Source: UBA7656 sp040755335 (GTDB lineage Bacteria > Acidobacteriota > Blastocatellia > UBA7656). Taken from it: a DNA stretch of 23,236 bases. The DNA is taken from positions 1-23,236 of the forward strand of contig JBFMAU010000056.1 in NCBI GenBank assembly GCA_040755335.1. Reading direction: 5' to 3'. Below, piece after piece: positions 14,267 through 21,747 of the stretch; the stretch's first letter is position 1, and each line of letters starts with the position of its first letter. The notes below the pieces were generated by a model. It saw only the letters and a list, made by a program, of their open reading frames with translations, ran no database searches and was not told the DNA's origin. The translations under genes and the position numbers were made by a program.

Positions 14267-15715
14267 ATGAAAAAGAAAACCGTTCAGAAATCACGCGGGC
14301 CAGCGATGGCAAAGAGTGCGACTGCGCGCAAATCAACTCGATCCGAAGAATCCATCCGATTACAGGCCCGATTGCTCGACTCTCTCGAACAGGCCGTCAT
14401 AGCGACCGATCTTGAGGGAGCGGTCATCTACTGGAATCGCTTCGCCGAATCGCTCTATGGCTGGTCGGCTCAGGAAGTCGAGGGCCGCAACATAATGGAA
14501 ATCACGCCAGCCGAAGTCTCAAAAGATCAGGGGGCCGAGATACTCTCGCTTCTCAAATCGGGCAAAAGCTGGGCGGGCGAATTCTTCGTCCGTCGGCGCG
14601 ATGGAACTATCTTCCCCGCTATGATTACCGATTCGCCCGTTCGCGACGACGAGGGAAAACTGATAGGCATCGTCGGAATCTCAAGAGATATCACCGAGCG
14701 CCGTCGCATAGAGGAAGCTCTCAGAGAAAGCGAAGACCGTTATCGCGATCTTGTGGAACACAGCCTCGACCTTATATGCACGCACGATCTGGACGGGTTG
14801 ATACTGTCAGTCAATCGGGCAGCAGTGAATCTGCTCGGTTACGATCCTAAGGACTTCATCGGCAAGAGAAGCGTCCGCGATATTCTGGCGCGCTCCTGGA
14901 GCGGCGAGTTCGACGATTACATGGATCGAATACGAAGAGACGGCGTGGCCAGCGGAGTGATGGCGGTTCAGACCGCGCGGGGAGAGAAACGAATATGGGA
15001 ATACTACAACACTCTTCGCACGGACGGAGTCGCCGCCCCTATAGTGCGCGGCATGGCGCATGACATCACAGACCGATGGAGAACCGAACAGGCTCTTCGC
15101 GCAAGCGAGGGACGGCTGACGGCGATAGTCAACTCGGCGATGGATGCCATCATAACAATCGATGACTCGCAGCGCATAATACTGTTCAACCCGGCAGCCG
15201 AGAAAATGTTTCAATGCCTGAGCCGCGAGGCCATCGGGCAGCCGCTCGACCGATTCATCCCCGAACGATCCCGTTCCGCGCACCAGGAACACATACGCGA
15301 CTTCAGCCGGTCAGGAGCTACGAACCGCGCGGTGACGCCGTCTCCGACAGTGAGCGGGCTTCGAGCCGATGGGGAAGAGTTTCCCATCGAGGCATCGATC
15401 TCTCAGGTCGAAGCCGGAGGGCAGAAACTCTACACCGTAATACTTCGCGATATAACAGATCGCCGTCGAGCAGAAACAGATCGCGAGCAGCTTATCGCTC
15501 AGCTTCAGGACGCGCTTGCCAAAATCAAAATGCTCACGGGGCTGCTTCCGATATGCGCCAACTGCAAAAAGATTCGCGACAATCAGGGCCAGTGGAATGA
15601 TCTTGAAGTCTATCTGAAAACCCATTCCGAAGCGGAATTCACGCACGGCATCTGCCCCCAGTGCGCTCGAAAACTTTATCCCGATTTCTTCAACGAGGGA
15701 GGCACGCTCAGTTGA
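14267..15715 (+). CDS. Triple-PAS sensor protein with CxxC...CxxC tail, no kinase domain
   Basis: The product is 482 aa. A basic N-terminus (1-25) is followed by three PAS/PAC units at about 30-150 (LEQAVIATDLEGAVIYWNRFAE ends at ISRDITERRR), 155-270 (ends AHDITDRWR) and 280-400 (ends LRDITDRRR). A short coiled linker (REQLIAQLQDALAKIKML) then leads to the tail: LLPICANCKKIRDNQGQW, HSEAEFTHGICPQCARKLYP. Its four cysteines in two CxxC pairs suggest a small zinc-binding module. This tail is known at the ends of other PAS and receiver proteins, usually without a defined function. No HisKA, HATPase, GGDEF or PP2C domain is present, so the output is unclear; it may bind a partner kinase or sense redox or metal. 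ATG 14267 has only GGTGGG upstream. Confidence 0.88.
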   Translation: MKKKTVQKSRGPAMAKSATARKSTRSEESIRLQARLLDSLEQAVIATDLEGAVIYWNRFAESLYGWSAQEVEGRNIMEITPAEVSKDQGAEILSLLKSGKSWAGEFFVRRRDGTIFPAMITDSPVRDDEGKLIGIVGISRDITERRRIEEALRESEDRYRDLVEHSLDLICTHDLDGLILSVNRAAVNLLGYDPKDFIGKRSVRDILARSWSGEFDDYMDRIRRDGVASGVMAVQTARGEKRIWEYYNTLRTDGVAAPIVRGMAHDITDRWRTEQALRASEGRLTAIVNSAMDAIITIDDSQRIILFNPAAEKMFQCLSREAIGQPLDRFIPERSRSAHQEHIRDFSRSGATNRAVTPSPTVSGLRADGEEFPIEASISQVEAGGQKLYTVILRDITDRRRAETDREQLIAQLQDALAKIKMLTGLLPICANCKKIRDNQGQWNDLEVYLKTHSEAEFTHGICPQCARKLYPDFFNEGGTLS

Positions 15716-16007
15716 GCAGAAGGCAAAAGTAAAAAGGCAAAATGAAAAGTGGGGGAGATTTCGCAATCAGATTCCCTCACAGCGCGCAGGCTTTGCCTTT
15801 TGCCTTTTTCCTTATGTCCACACCTGTTCCATTACTCCTCACCCTGAGTTGTCCCTTGTAGCTTTACTCCCCTCATCTTTCCCTCACTACTGGCAAAGGC
15901 CCAAACCCGGATGCTTCACAAACGCCCGAATCGTCTCGCTTTTTCATCCCTGAGCATATCTTCGACGAGCGGCACGCCTTTTGCCCTCCAGGTGCGCTGA
16001 AAGTGGG
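15716..16007. terminator. Gap with a purine/pyrimidine inverted repeat, possible terminator
   Basis: AAAAAGGCAAAA (15731-15742) and its perfect complement TTTTGCCTTTTT (15798-15809) flank a 55-nt loop just after the PAS stop. The second arm, extended to 15798-15813, recurs at 17979-17994. The rest of the gap shows no gene and no clear promoter. Confidence 0.35.
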
Positions 16008-16472
16008 ATGGTTATGGACAATCTTTTCAAGCAAACCGACGTTGCCCGCCCCGCAAGGTTGCTCGTGGTCGAAGACGAACGCTACATCGCGCGATTTCTC
16101 GAATTCGTTTTGAAAAAGGAAGGTTATCAGGTGACTCTCGCCGTAGATGGCGAGCAAGCGCTCTCGATCATAGAAAGCGCAAAACCCGACGCTGTGCTTT
16201 TGGACCTCGTGCTTCCGGGCATGTCGGGTCTCGATGTGCTGAGGCGGATTCGCGCAGACGAACGAATGAGCGATCTCATAGTTTTGATACTCACCGCGCG
16301 GTCATTCGAGGAGACCCCGGAAGAGATCATCCTTGCGGGCGCTGATTCTCATTGCGCCAAACCCGTCGCCCCCACGCTCCTGCTGAGGAAGCTGATGGAT
16401 TTCGGCGTCTCGCCCATACTCGATCAGGCGAGAGAGCGAAGCGAATATCGAGAGGCGGCTCTGACCGTATAA
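16008..16472 (+). CDS. Single-domain CheY-like response regulator
   Basis: The product is 154 aa from ATG 16008 (ATG 16014 is an alternative; neither has a strong Shine-Dalgarno). It contains one receiver domain: acidic pocket in VVEDERYIA, phospho-acceptor Asp66 (VLLDLVLPGMSG), conserved Thr in ILTARSFEE and Lys in CAKPVAP. There is no output domain, so it probably acts by protein-protein contact, as a phosphate shuttle, or on the neighbouring STAS protein, which starts 48 bp downstream and looks co-transcribed. Confidence 0.9.
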   Translation: MVMDNLFKQTDVARPARLLVVEDERYIARFLEFVLKKEGYQVTLAVDGEQALSIIESAKPDAVLLDLVLPGMSGLDVLRRIRADERMSDLIVLILTARSFEETPEEIILAGADSHCAKPVAPTLLLRKLMDFGVSPILDQARERSEYREAALTV

Positions 16473-16520
16473 CAGCGGATCGCGCGAGAGGCGATTTCGA
16501 CGAGTTGGAGCAGAAAAAAG

Positions 16521-16886
16521 ATGGAAGCAGCGATTGAAAGGATAGGCAGCGCGGTCGTCGTCGTTTTGTCCGGCCCTTCACTTGAGGCCCGCGACGTGAA
16601 GGCATTCAGGGAGGGAGTCGCTTCGATGATCGAATCGCACAGGCAGATGATCTTTGATTTCCGCGAACTGGATTTCCTCGATAGCTCAGGACTCGGAGCG
16701 ATGCTTTCCTGCCTCCGTCGCCTCAATGCCTGCGGCGGAGACCTGAAGCTTTGCTCTATGTCGCGGCCCGTGCGCACGCTCTTCGAGCTTGCGCACACGG
16801 ACAGGATTTTCGACATATACGATTCCCGGCAGGAAGCGGCAGCAGCTTTCGAGAAAGAGGAGAGTCCGCAGGCAATGGTCCGTTGA
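16521..16886 (+). CDS. STAS-domain anti-sigma factor antagonist (SpoIIAA-like)
   Basis: The product is 121 aa and essentially one STAS domain. The motif LDFLDSSGLGAMLSCLRRL carries the serine that is phosphorylated in SpoIIAA/RsbV proteins (second Ser of DSSG, Ser56). In that system the unphosphorylated antagonist binds an anti-sigma kinase and frees a sigma factor. No RsbW-like kinase or PP2C phosphatase lies in the window, so its partner is elsewhere or it works with the adjacent receiver protein. Its ribosome binding region (GGAG at 16507-16510, then AAAAAAG just before the ATG) is unremarkable. Confidence 0.88.
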   Translation: MEAAIERIGSAVVVVLSGPSLEARDVKAFREGVASMIESHRQMIFDFRELDFLDSSGLGAMLSCLRRLNACGGDLKLCSMSRPVRTLFELAHTDRIFDIYDSRQEAAAAFEKEESPQAMVR

Positions 16887-16986
16887 AAGCAGTGCGCAAG
16901 ATCAGGGGCAATGCTTCGAAGGCAGCGATCTTTCCCGCCGCTGGCAACGGACGATTGGCTGCGGATTCAAGCGATCTTTGCAAAAA

Positions 16987-17140
16987 GGCAGCGGGCAGTG
17001 AACAGTGCGCAAATGAGCCTTCCACAGGCGGGAGGCAAGGGGGAGACGCCTCGCAGGAAATCGTCTCGGAGAGGGGCACGATTTCCCGGTCCGCCTGTGA
17101 TTGAACGCAGACCCTTGCGCACTGCTTTCTGCCCGTTGCC
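16987..17140. other. Highly structured intergenic element, predicted three-way junction
   Basis: Outer arms 16987-17012 and 17115-17140 pair at 22 of 26 positions. Inside them CACAGGCGG (17023-17031) pairs perfectly with CCGCCTGTG (17091-17099). That stem encloses two adjacent hairpins: GAGGC/GCCTC (17032-17036, 17048-17052) and GGAAATCGT/ACGATTTCC (17056-17064, 17078-17086). The right arm can instead pair perfectly over 15 bp with 16886-16900, which begins at the STAS stop codon. It could be a structured RNA, a regulatory 3' region or a palindromic mobile repeat. I do not recognise a family. The strand is unknown. Confidence 0.5.
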
Positions 17141-17469
17141 GAAGATTATCAAACCCCGTGTTGTAATGCGCTAACAAACGAGCCGAATCTGCGGCTCGCT
17201 CGAAGAGTATTCACTCTGGCTCGGCCTTCGCGGATCCCATCAGCGCGGAGCAGGCGCTCTTGCGCACAACGTCATCAGCAACATTCAACTGAGAACTCTG
17301 CCGCTGCTCTACCCGCGTGAATGGCTCTACTGAATCAGAGCGATTTCTGGTCGTGTGGAAGAAATTCAATTGAAGTTGTAAGCTTCCGCCATTGCTCTCC
17401 GAATTTCAAAAATCAAAACCCGCTCGTTCATCGCTTCAGCAGCGCGCCTTATGCCTTTATAATGGCGGG
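17141..17469. other. Remaining intergenic stretch before the isomerase gene
   Basis: A small hairpin GAGCCG/CGGCTC lies at about 17180-17197. A 50-codon open stretch up to the stop near 17332 is too short and lacks a start, so no gene is called. The promoter of the next gene lies at its end. Confidence 0.4.
17435..17463 (+). promoter_or_regulatory. Promoter placing transcription start at the ATG (leaderless mRNA)
   Basis: A consensus -10 TATAAT (17458-17463) lies only 6 nt before ATG 17470, with a weak -35 TTCAGC (17435-17440) at 17-bp spacing. The start of transcription would fall at or next to the ATG. There is no Shine-Dalgarno in front of this gene. Confidence 0.45.
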
Positions 17470-17853
17470 ATGAGTGATCAAACGAGCATAAGATCGGAAG
17501 CGGACACTTCTCCTCGCTACGACCGGCGTCCGTGGGGAAGCTTTACGGTGCTTGACGAAGGCGAGGGCTACAAGGTCAAACGCATAGAGGTGCTTTCAGG
17601 CAAGCGACTCAGCTATCAAAAACATGCCCGCAGAGCGGAACACTGGATGATAGTCTGCGGAATGGCGCGCGTCACTCTCGACGGAGTGATCATAGATGTC
17701 GAAGAAGGCGGGACGGTTGACATCCCAGTCGGGGCCGCGCACAGAGTCGAAAACCCCGGAGAGGAAAAGTTGATCTTCATCGAGATACAGAGAGGCGATT
17801 ATCTCGGCGAAGACGACATCACACGATTCGAGGACGATTTCGGAAGAACCTGA
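17470..17853 (+). CDS. Mannose-6-phosphate isomerase, type II (cupin)
   Basis: The product is 127 aa. It begins with the family pattern DRRPWGSFTVLDEGEGYKVKRI, followed by the cupin motifs SYQKHARRAEHWMIVCGMA and VDIPVGAAHRVENPG, whose His and Glu residues bind the metal. It interconverts fructose-6-phosphate and mannose-6-phosphate. In ManC/AlgA enzymes this domain is usually fused behind the guanylyltransferase; here it is a separate gene placed before manC. ATG 17470 was chosen because the conserved part begins about 18 residues later. A longer frame from 17392 crosses the promoter. Function could also be a regulatory cupin with the same fold, but the neighbour makes the isomerase likely. 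Confidence 0.85.
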   Translation: MSDQTSIRSEADTSPRYDRRPWGSFTVLDEGEGYKVKRIEVLSGKRLSYQKHARRAEHWMIVCGMARVTLDGVIIDVEEGGTVDIPVGAAHRVENPGEEKLIFIEIQRGDYLGEDDITRFEDDFGRT

Positions 17854-18064
17854 AGAGACACGGCGATGCGGCGATAGCGATGCCTGCCTGACAAAAATCA
17901 GCTTGCGCCTGCGGTGAAGCAAGATTTCAACTTCTTGTTTTTCGAACAGGAAATTTTGCGAAAAGAGCGAGAGACCTTTTTTGCCTTTTTCCTTGCGGCG
18001 CAGATGCGCTGCGTTTCTTTGCACGCTTTGAAGCTGCGAAAAACTGTATCCCGGAGGAGAGTGA
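17854..18064 (+). promoter_or_regulatory. Leader region of manC
   Basis: This 211-bp gap holds a T-rich run and the 16-nt repeat of 15798-15813 (17979-17994). A small GCGCA/TGCGC hairpin near 18000-18012 and GGAGGAGA close before ATG 18065 follow. No strong promoter is seen, so manC may be read with the isomerase gene. Confidence 0.35.
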
Positions 18065-19135
18065 ATGCACGCAATAGTGATGGCCGGGGGGTCGGGGACG
18101 AGGTTTTGGCCCGCGAGCCGCGAGCGAATGCCCAAACAGTTTTTGAAGATCACGAGCGACCGCACGCTTTTTGAAGAAACTCTTGATCGAATCAAGCCGC
18201 TTGTCGCGGATGATCGAGTGTATGCGGTTGTAAACCGCCTTCATGAAGAGACGACGCGCAGGCTTGCAGGAAGCGCGCGGGTGTTGATCGAGCCTGTAGG
18301 CAAAAACACCGCTCCGTGCATAGGGCTTGCCGCTATTCACATAGCCCGCGAGGATGAAAACTCTCCCATAATTGTTCTTCCTGCGGATCACTTCATCGCA
18401 GATAGTGACAGGTTCGCGCTCAAATTGCGCGCGGCCTGTGAAGCGGCGAAGAGAGGCGCGATTGTGACTTTAGGCATTCCTCCCACGCGGCCCGAAACGG
18501 GATATGGTTACATCGAACGCGGCGATGAAACGGAGAAGGCGATGGGCGAAGAGGTCTTCGAGGTCAGGAAGTTCGTCGAAAAGCCCGACCTTGAAACTGC
18601 GGTCGAGTATTTGAGAGGCGGGCGTCATCTCTGGAACAGCGGCATATTCATCTTCACGGCAAAGACCATTCTCGCAGAGATTCGCTATCATCTGCCTGAC
18701 CTGCGCGAAGGGTTGGAAGAGATCGGCGAGGCAATCGGGAGCGACAACTATGCGGAGGCGGTCGAGCGCGTTTATCCTCGGTTGAAATCCGTATCGATAG
18801 ACTATGGCGTGATGGAGAAAACGTCTGCGCGGGTTCAGGTATTAAGGGGCGATTTCGGATGGAGCGATGTGGGAAGCTGGGAGGCTCTATATGAACTGCG
18901 AAGCGACAGGTATGACGAAAGCGAAAATCTTCTTCTCAGCGAAGCGATGACGATTGACGCGAAGGGTAATCTCGTTTATTCGACAACCGACAGAGCGATT
19001 GCGCTTTTGGGAGTCGAAGGGCTTGTCATTGTAGACACGCCCGACGCGGTGATGATCGCTCGCAAGGAAAGATCGCAGGATGTGAAGAAATTTCCTGAGA
19101 AGTTCAAAGCCGCCTCTCGATTGGAGTTGAGTTAG
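18065..19135 (+). CDS. manC: Mannose-1-phosphate guanylyltransferase
   Basis: The product is 356 aa, the size of the nucleotidyltransferase without a fused isomerase. The N-terminal pyrophosphorylase signature is MAGGSGTRFWPASRERMPKQF (residues 6-26), with Arg and Lys for GTP and phosphate binding. IEPVGKNTAPCIGLAA, VLPADHFI, GYGYIERG, VRKFVEKPD and LWNSGIFIF are all characteristic of GDP-mannose pyrophosphorylases, as is FGWSDVGSWEALYEL. It makes GDP-mannose from mannose-1-phosphate and GTP for polysaccharides or glycoconjugates. GGAGGAGA precedes the ATG. Together with the isomerase it covers two steps of the pathway; phosphomannomutase is not in the window. Confidence 0.93.
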   Translation: MHAIVMAGGSGTRFWPASRERMPKQFLKITSDRTLFEETLDRIKPLVADDRVYAVVNRLHEETTRRLAGSARVLIEPVGKNTAPCIGLAAIHIAREDENSPIIVLPADHFIADSDRFALKLRAACEAAKRGAIVTLGIPPTRPETGYGYIERGDETEKAMGEEVFEVRKFVEKPDLETAVEYLRGGRHLWNSGIFIFTAKTILAEIRYHLPDLREGLEEIGEAIGSDNYAEAVERVYPRLKSVSIDYGVMEKTSARVQVLRGDFGWSDVGSWEALYELRSDRYDESENLLLSEAMTIDAKGNLVYSTTDRAIALLGVEGLVIVDTPDAVMIARKERSQDVKKFPEKFKAASRLELS

Positions 19136-19280
19136 CGCGACGGCGAAATTGTGAAGCTTAAAACATGGTATCGCCACTCGCGCTAAATCATTTTCCCCGT
19201 GAAGCGCGATAGGATTTTACGATTTCAACGGCATCGTCTTCGGTGTAACGGGTGCAGCGAGGAGATTGGCACGAATCTCT

Positions 19281-19769
19281 ATGGCGACTGTTGATGATTT
19301 GATCTTCGCCCTGACGATGTTCGCGGCGCTGGGCTGCGGGTTGATAGCTGGAGTCTTTTTCGCTTTTTCGGCTTTCGTTATGAAGGCTCTCGCTCGACTC
19401 GCTCCGCGCGAGGGGATCGCCGCCATGCAAGCGATCAACATCGCGGTCATCAATCCTCTGTTCCTCGGAGTTTTTCTCGGCACAGCCGCAGCCTGCGCTT
19501 TTGTGATCATCTCATCGCTGCTGCGATGGCGCGCGGGCGCTGTTTATTCGATAATCGGAGCGACGCTCTATCTTGTCGGCAGTCTGATGGTGACGATCTT
19601 CTTCAACGTGCCTAAGAATAATGCGCTGGCGAGGGTCGCGCCTGATGAAGCGGACAGCGCGGGGCTATGGGACAGATATGTTGCCGAGTGGACGGCCTGG
19701 AACCATGTTCGAGCAGTGGCTTCAATTGCAGCAGCGGCGGCGTTCATCATCGGTATGGCGGCCCGGTGA
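19281..19769 (+). CDS. DUF1772-family integral membrane protein
   Basis: The product is 162 aa from ATG 19281; TTG 19266 is an alternative but the GGAG there nearly touches it. Four hydrophobic segments are visible: about 5-27 (LIFALTMFAALGCGLIAGVF), 48-72 (INPLFLGVFLGTAAACAFVI), 78-102 and 138-160. The sequence FFAFSAFVMKALARL, then IAAMQAINIAVINPLF, is typical of the DUF1772 (anthrone-oxygenase-like) family. Some fungal members oxidise anthrones; bacterial members are uncharacterised, so no activity is assigned. It appears to be a single gene. Confidence 0.85.
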   Translation: MATVDDLIFALTMFAALGCGLIAGVFFAFSAFVMKALARLAPREGIAAMQAINIAVINPLFLGVFLGTAAACAFVIISSLLRWRAGAVYSIIGATLYLVGSLMVTIFFNVPKNNALARVAPDEADSAGLWDRYVAEWTAWNHVRAVASIAAAAAFIIGMAAR

Positions 19770-19814
19770 ATTCAAAGTCAATCTGTTCTCACAACTTTGA
19801 TCGGGGCAAAACGT

Positions 19815-20000
19815 ATGAGCAAAACGATGTTGAAAGTTTTCGCTTGTGCGCTCTGCGGGCTGCTTTCGGCGGGAGCGATTGCGAGCAGCGGCGAAGAGAT
19901 AAACGACCCTCCTTTTCAAACAACCGAAAACCCTATCCTGATCAAAAGCGCGCAAAGCAAAAGCAGGCAACGATCATTCCTTGCTACTGCTGCCCGCTGA
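19815..20000 (+). CDS. Small putative secreted peptide
   Basis: The ORF is 61 codons: MSKTMLKVFACALCGLLSAG, AIASSGEEINDPPFQ. A basic start, a hydrophobic core and a plausible cleavage site (AIAS) suggest export. GGGG about 8 nt upstream is a weak ribosome binding site. The C-terminal half (KSAQSKSRQRSFLATAAR) is basic and may be out of frame with an original longer product. No family recognised; a real gene or a remnant. Confidence 0.4.
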   Translation: MSKTMLKVFACALCGLLSAGAIASSGEEINDPPFQTTENPILIKSAQSKSRQRSFLATAAR

Positions 20001-20330
20001 TTCGTTTTCAATCCCTGCCCCTTTGCTCCACATTGTCTCTTGAAGGCTGGCGCAGATTTCCACCTACGTCAGGCGCGTTTTTTCTCCCATCCGATTAAGC
20101 CCTGTTTCCACATCGCTTTACACGCCAACACATTCAGCCGCGAGGCGGCACATCGCTTGCCCCGACTTGCAATCGTAGCAATACCTTTTCGATGCGCTCT
20201 CGTCGGAATACGGGCAATTCCGAGGCAGACGAGCATGAGAGGGGCGATCAATAACGGAAGTCGCTTCATACAGGATTCCAGGAGCGTCATCGCAGGTTGG
20301 AAGAGCGAAGCGACTTTTTATGAGGAAGCC
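20001..20330. other. Stretch with no well-supported gene
   Basis: Besides a short minus-strand ORF (20069-20269, entered separately) no start, promoter or hairpin stands out. The plus-strand frame that runs through it from 20040 has poor composition before about 20331. Confidence 0.4.
20069..20269 (-). CDS. Doubtful small ORF with signal-peptide-like start
   Basis: The frame has 66 codons: MKRLPLLIAPLMLVCLGIAR then a basic, Cys-containing tail. GGAATCC upstream is a poor Shine-Dalgarno. Only the hydrophobic N-terminus argues for it; it may be chance. Confidence 0.2.
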   Translation of the reverse strand: MKRLPLLIAPLMLVCLGIARIPTRAHRKGIATIASRGKRCAASRLNVLACKAMWKQGLIGWEKKRA

Positions 20331-20825
20331 ATGACGGACGCCATCGTTATCGCAACCGACCACGCGCCTGAAATCGAATCGATGAACGAGCCGCGGCCCG
20401 TTGCGCTCTTTGATCGCCTTTTCATTCAACACGCCCGAAAGTATCCGGTCGATCAGGCCGCAAAGTTCGATTTCGTTTTGAGCCATCTCTCGGAAAAATT
20501 ACATGAGTTTTTTGAAGACGGCTCACGATGGGGCAGCCATCTTCGCCGCCATCCGACTCGCGACGCCGCTTACCCGTATAGATTGCTGAAGAGCTTCGAG
20601 ACCGGGGGCAGTCCGATATCGCTTGCCCATGCAGACCGGCTACCCCAGACGCGTCTCGATCAAAGAGAACCGGCTCACGAGAGCGGCCCTGCCACTGTCA
20701 TCACGCCTGACCAGTACGGCTCAGAGTCGGGACGGGCAAGGCAGAGTTGGCTGCCCGCATCGCTTATAACGGACGGAGAAAATTTCTTTCACTGTTTGAT
20801 CGCACTAAAGAGGAACACGACATGA
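20331..20825 (+). CDS. Hypothetical protein overlapping the receiver-HPt gene by ATGA
   Basis: From ATG 20331 the frame encodes 164 aa: MTDAIVIATDHAPEIESMNE, later VALFDRLFIQHARKYPVDQA, SHLSEKLHEFFEDGSRW. The first half has host-like codon use and amphipathic helices. The second half (after about residue 90) is low in hydrophobic residues and less convincing. Its TGA (20823-20825) overlaps the ATG (20822) of the next gene as ATGA, a usual sign of translational coupling. The upstream part of the open frame back to 20040 is not protein-like. No family recognised; a frameshifted or decayed gene is possible. Confidence 0.4.
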   Translation: MTDAIVIATDHAPEIESMNEPRPVALFDRLFIQHARKYPVDQAAKFDFVLSHLSEKLHEFFEDGSRWGSHLRRHPTRDAAYPYRLLKSFETGGSPISLAHADRLPQTRLDQREPAHESGPATVITPDQYGSESGRARQSWLPASLITDGENFFHCLIALKRNTT

Positions 20826-21631
20826 GCATCGCTATTGAACGTCACGAAATTTCAACCGAGGCTGAACGAATGCCTCCGGGAATGAGCATATTCGATTTCC
20901 CTTCCGAGCGGCCCCAAACGAGAGGGCGCGCGCTGGTGGTTGAGGATAATCCCATCAATCAGCGAGTGATCGTGCAGATGATCGAAAAGCGCGGTTTCAA
21001 GTCGGATGTGGCCTCGAACGGACTTGAAGCCGTCGAGATGCTCTCGCGCGCAGCTTACGACCTCGTGCTGATGGATTGTCAGATGCCCGTGATGGACGGC
21101 TACGAGGCCACGAGCCAGATACGACAGATGGAAGGATCGAGTCGTCACACTCCAATTATCGCCGTCACCGCAAACGCCATGGTCGGAGACCGCGAGAAAT
21201 GCCTCTCGGCAGGAATGGACGATTACCTCTCGAAGCCCGTCAAGATAGAGGCTCTCGAAGAGATGCTCAATCGCTGGTGCGCAGACGAGCAGAAAAGTCG
21301 GGCAGTCGCTTCCCCCTCTTCGAAAATCGAAAACGATATACTGGATATGTCAGCGATAGAGAGCCTGCGCGAATTGCAGGGAGACGGGGAAGACGATCTC
21401 TTCAGAGAGATCGTAGAAATTTACATCGCCGATGCGCCAGCCTACATCGCCGATATTTCTCTCGCTGTGGAATCGGCCAACGCGGCAGCGATAGAGCGCG
21501 CCGCGCACACCTTGAAGGGAAGCAGCGCGAGCCTCGGCGCTCACCTTCTGGCTTCGGCCTGTCTTGAGATGGAAAAGCTCGGACGCAGCGGCTCTCTCAC
21601 AGGCGCCGGCGAATTGCTCGCGCGCATATAG
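20822..21631 (+). CDS. Receiver-HPt phosphotransfer protein, probably cut short by a TAG
   Basis: The product is 269 aa; GAGGA lies 7 nt before ATG 20822. Residues 35-153 are a receiver domain of the hybrid-kinase type: ALVVEDNPINQRV, phospho-acceptor Asp85 (LVLMDCQMPVMDGYEA), AVTANAM and SKPVK. Residues about 176-269 are an HPt domain with the phosphorylated His229 in AAHTLKGSSASLGAHLL. It would relay phosphate between a hybrid kinase and a final regulator. After TAG 21629-21631 the same frame runs on as REFERARIALASEIAIHK to TGA 21686-21688. That matches the last helix expected of an HPt domain, so the TAG (perhaps from GAG) trims 19 residues. The catalytic His is unaffected. Confidence 0.88.
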   Translation: MSIAIERHEISTEAERMPPGMSIFDFPSERPQTRGRALVVEDNPINQRVIVQMIEKRGFKSDVASNGLEAVEMLSRAAYDLVLMDCQMPVMDGYEATSQIRQMEGSSRHTPIIAVTANAMVGDREKCLSAGMDDYLSKPVKIEALEEMLNRWCADEQKSRAVASPSSKIENDILDMSAIESLRELQGDGEDDLFREIVEIYIADAPAYIADISLAVESANAAAIERAAHTLKGSSASLGAHLLASACLEMEKLGRSGSLTGAGELLARI

Positions 21632-21684
21632 CGGGAATTCGAGCGCGCGAGAATCGCTCTCGCCTCAGAGATTGCAATTCATAA

Positions 21685-21744
21685 ATGAAGAGGTGAACAA
21701 ACCTGACATCACCTCCTCACCTTTTCACCTCTTCACCTCTTCAT
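21685..21744. terminator. Inverted repeat between convergent genes
   Basis: ATGAAGAGGTGAA (21685-21697) is perfectly complementary to 21732-21744, with a second 12-nt partner at 21724-21735. It lies between the receiver-HPt gene and the ParM-like gene and could end transcription from both sides. The sequence is simple (CACCTCTT repeats), so slippage duplication is possible. Confidence 0.45.
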
Positions 21745-21747
21745 CCG

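Noticed and set aside
17180..17332. Possible gene remnant ending LRTLPLLYPREWLY
   Set aside because: About 50 open codons without a start, promoter or recognised homologue are well within chance in GC-rich DNA.
20040..20330. N-terminal extension of the hypothetical ORF at 20331
   Set aside because: The residues are rich in Arg, His, Cys and Pro without pattern, and no ribosome binding site precedes 20040; the protein-like part begins at 20331.
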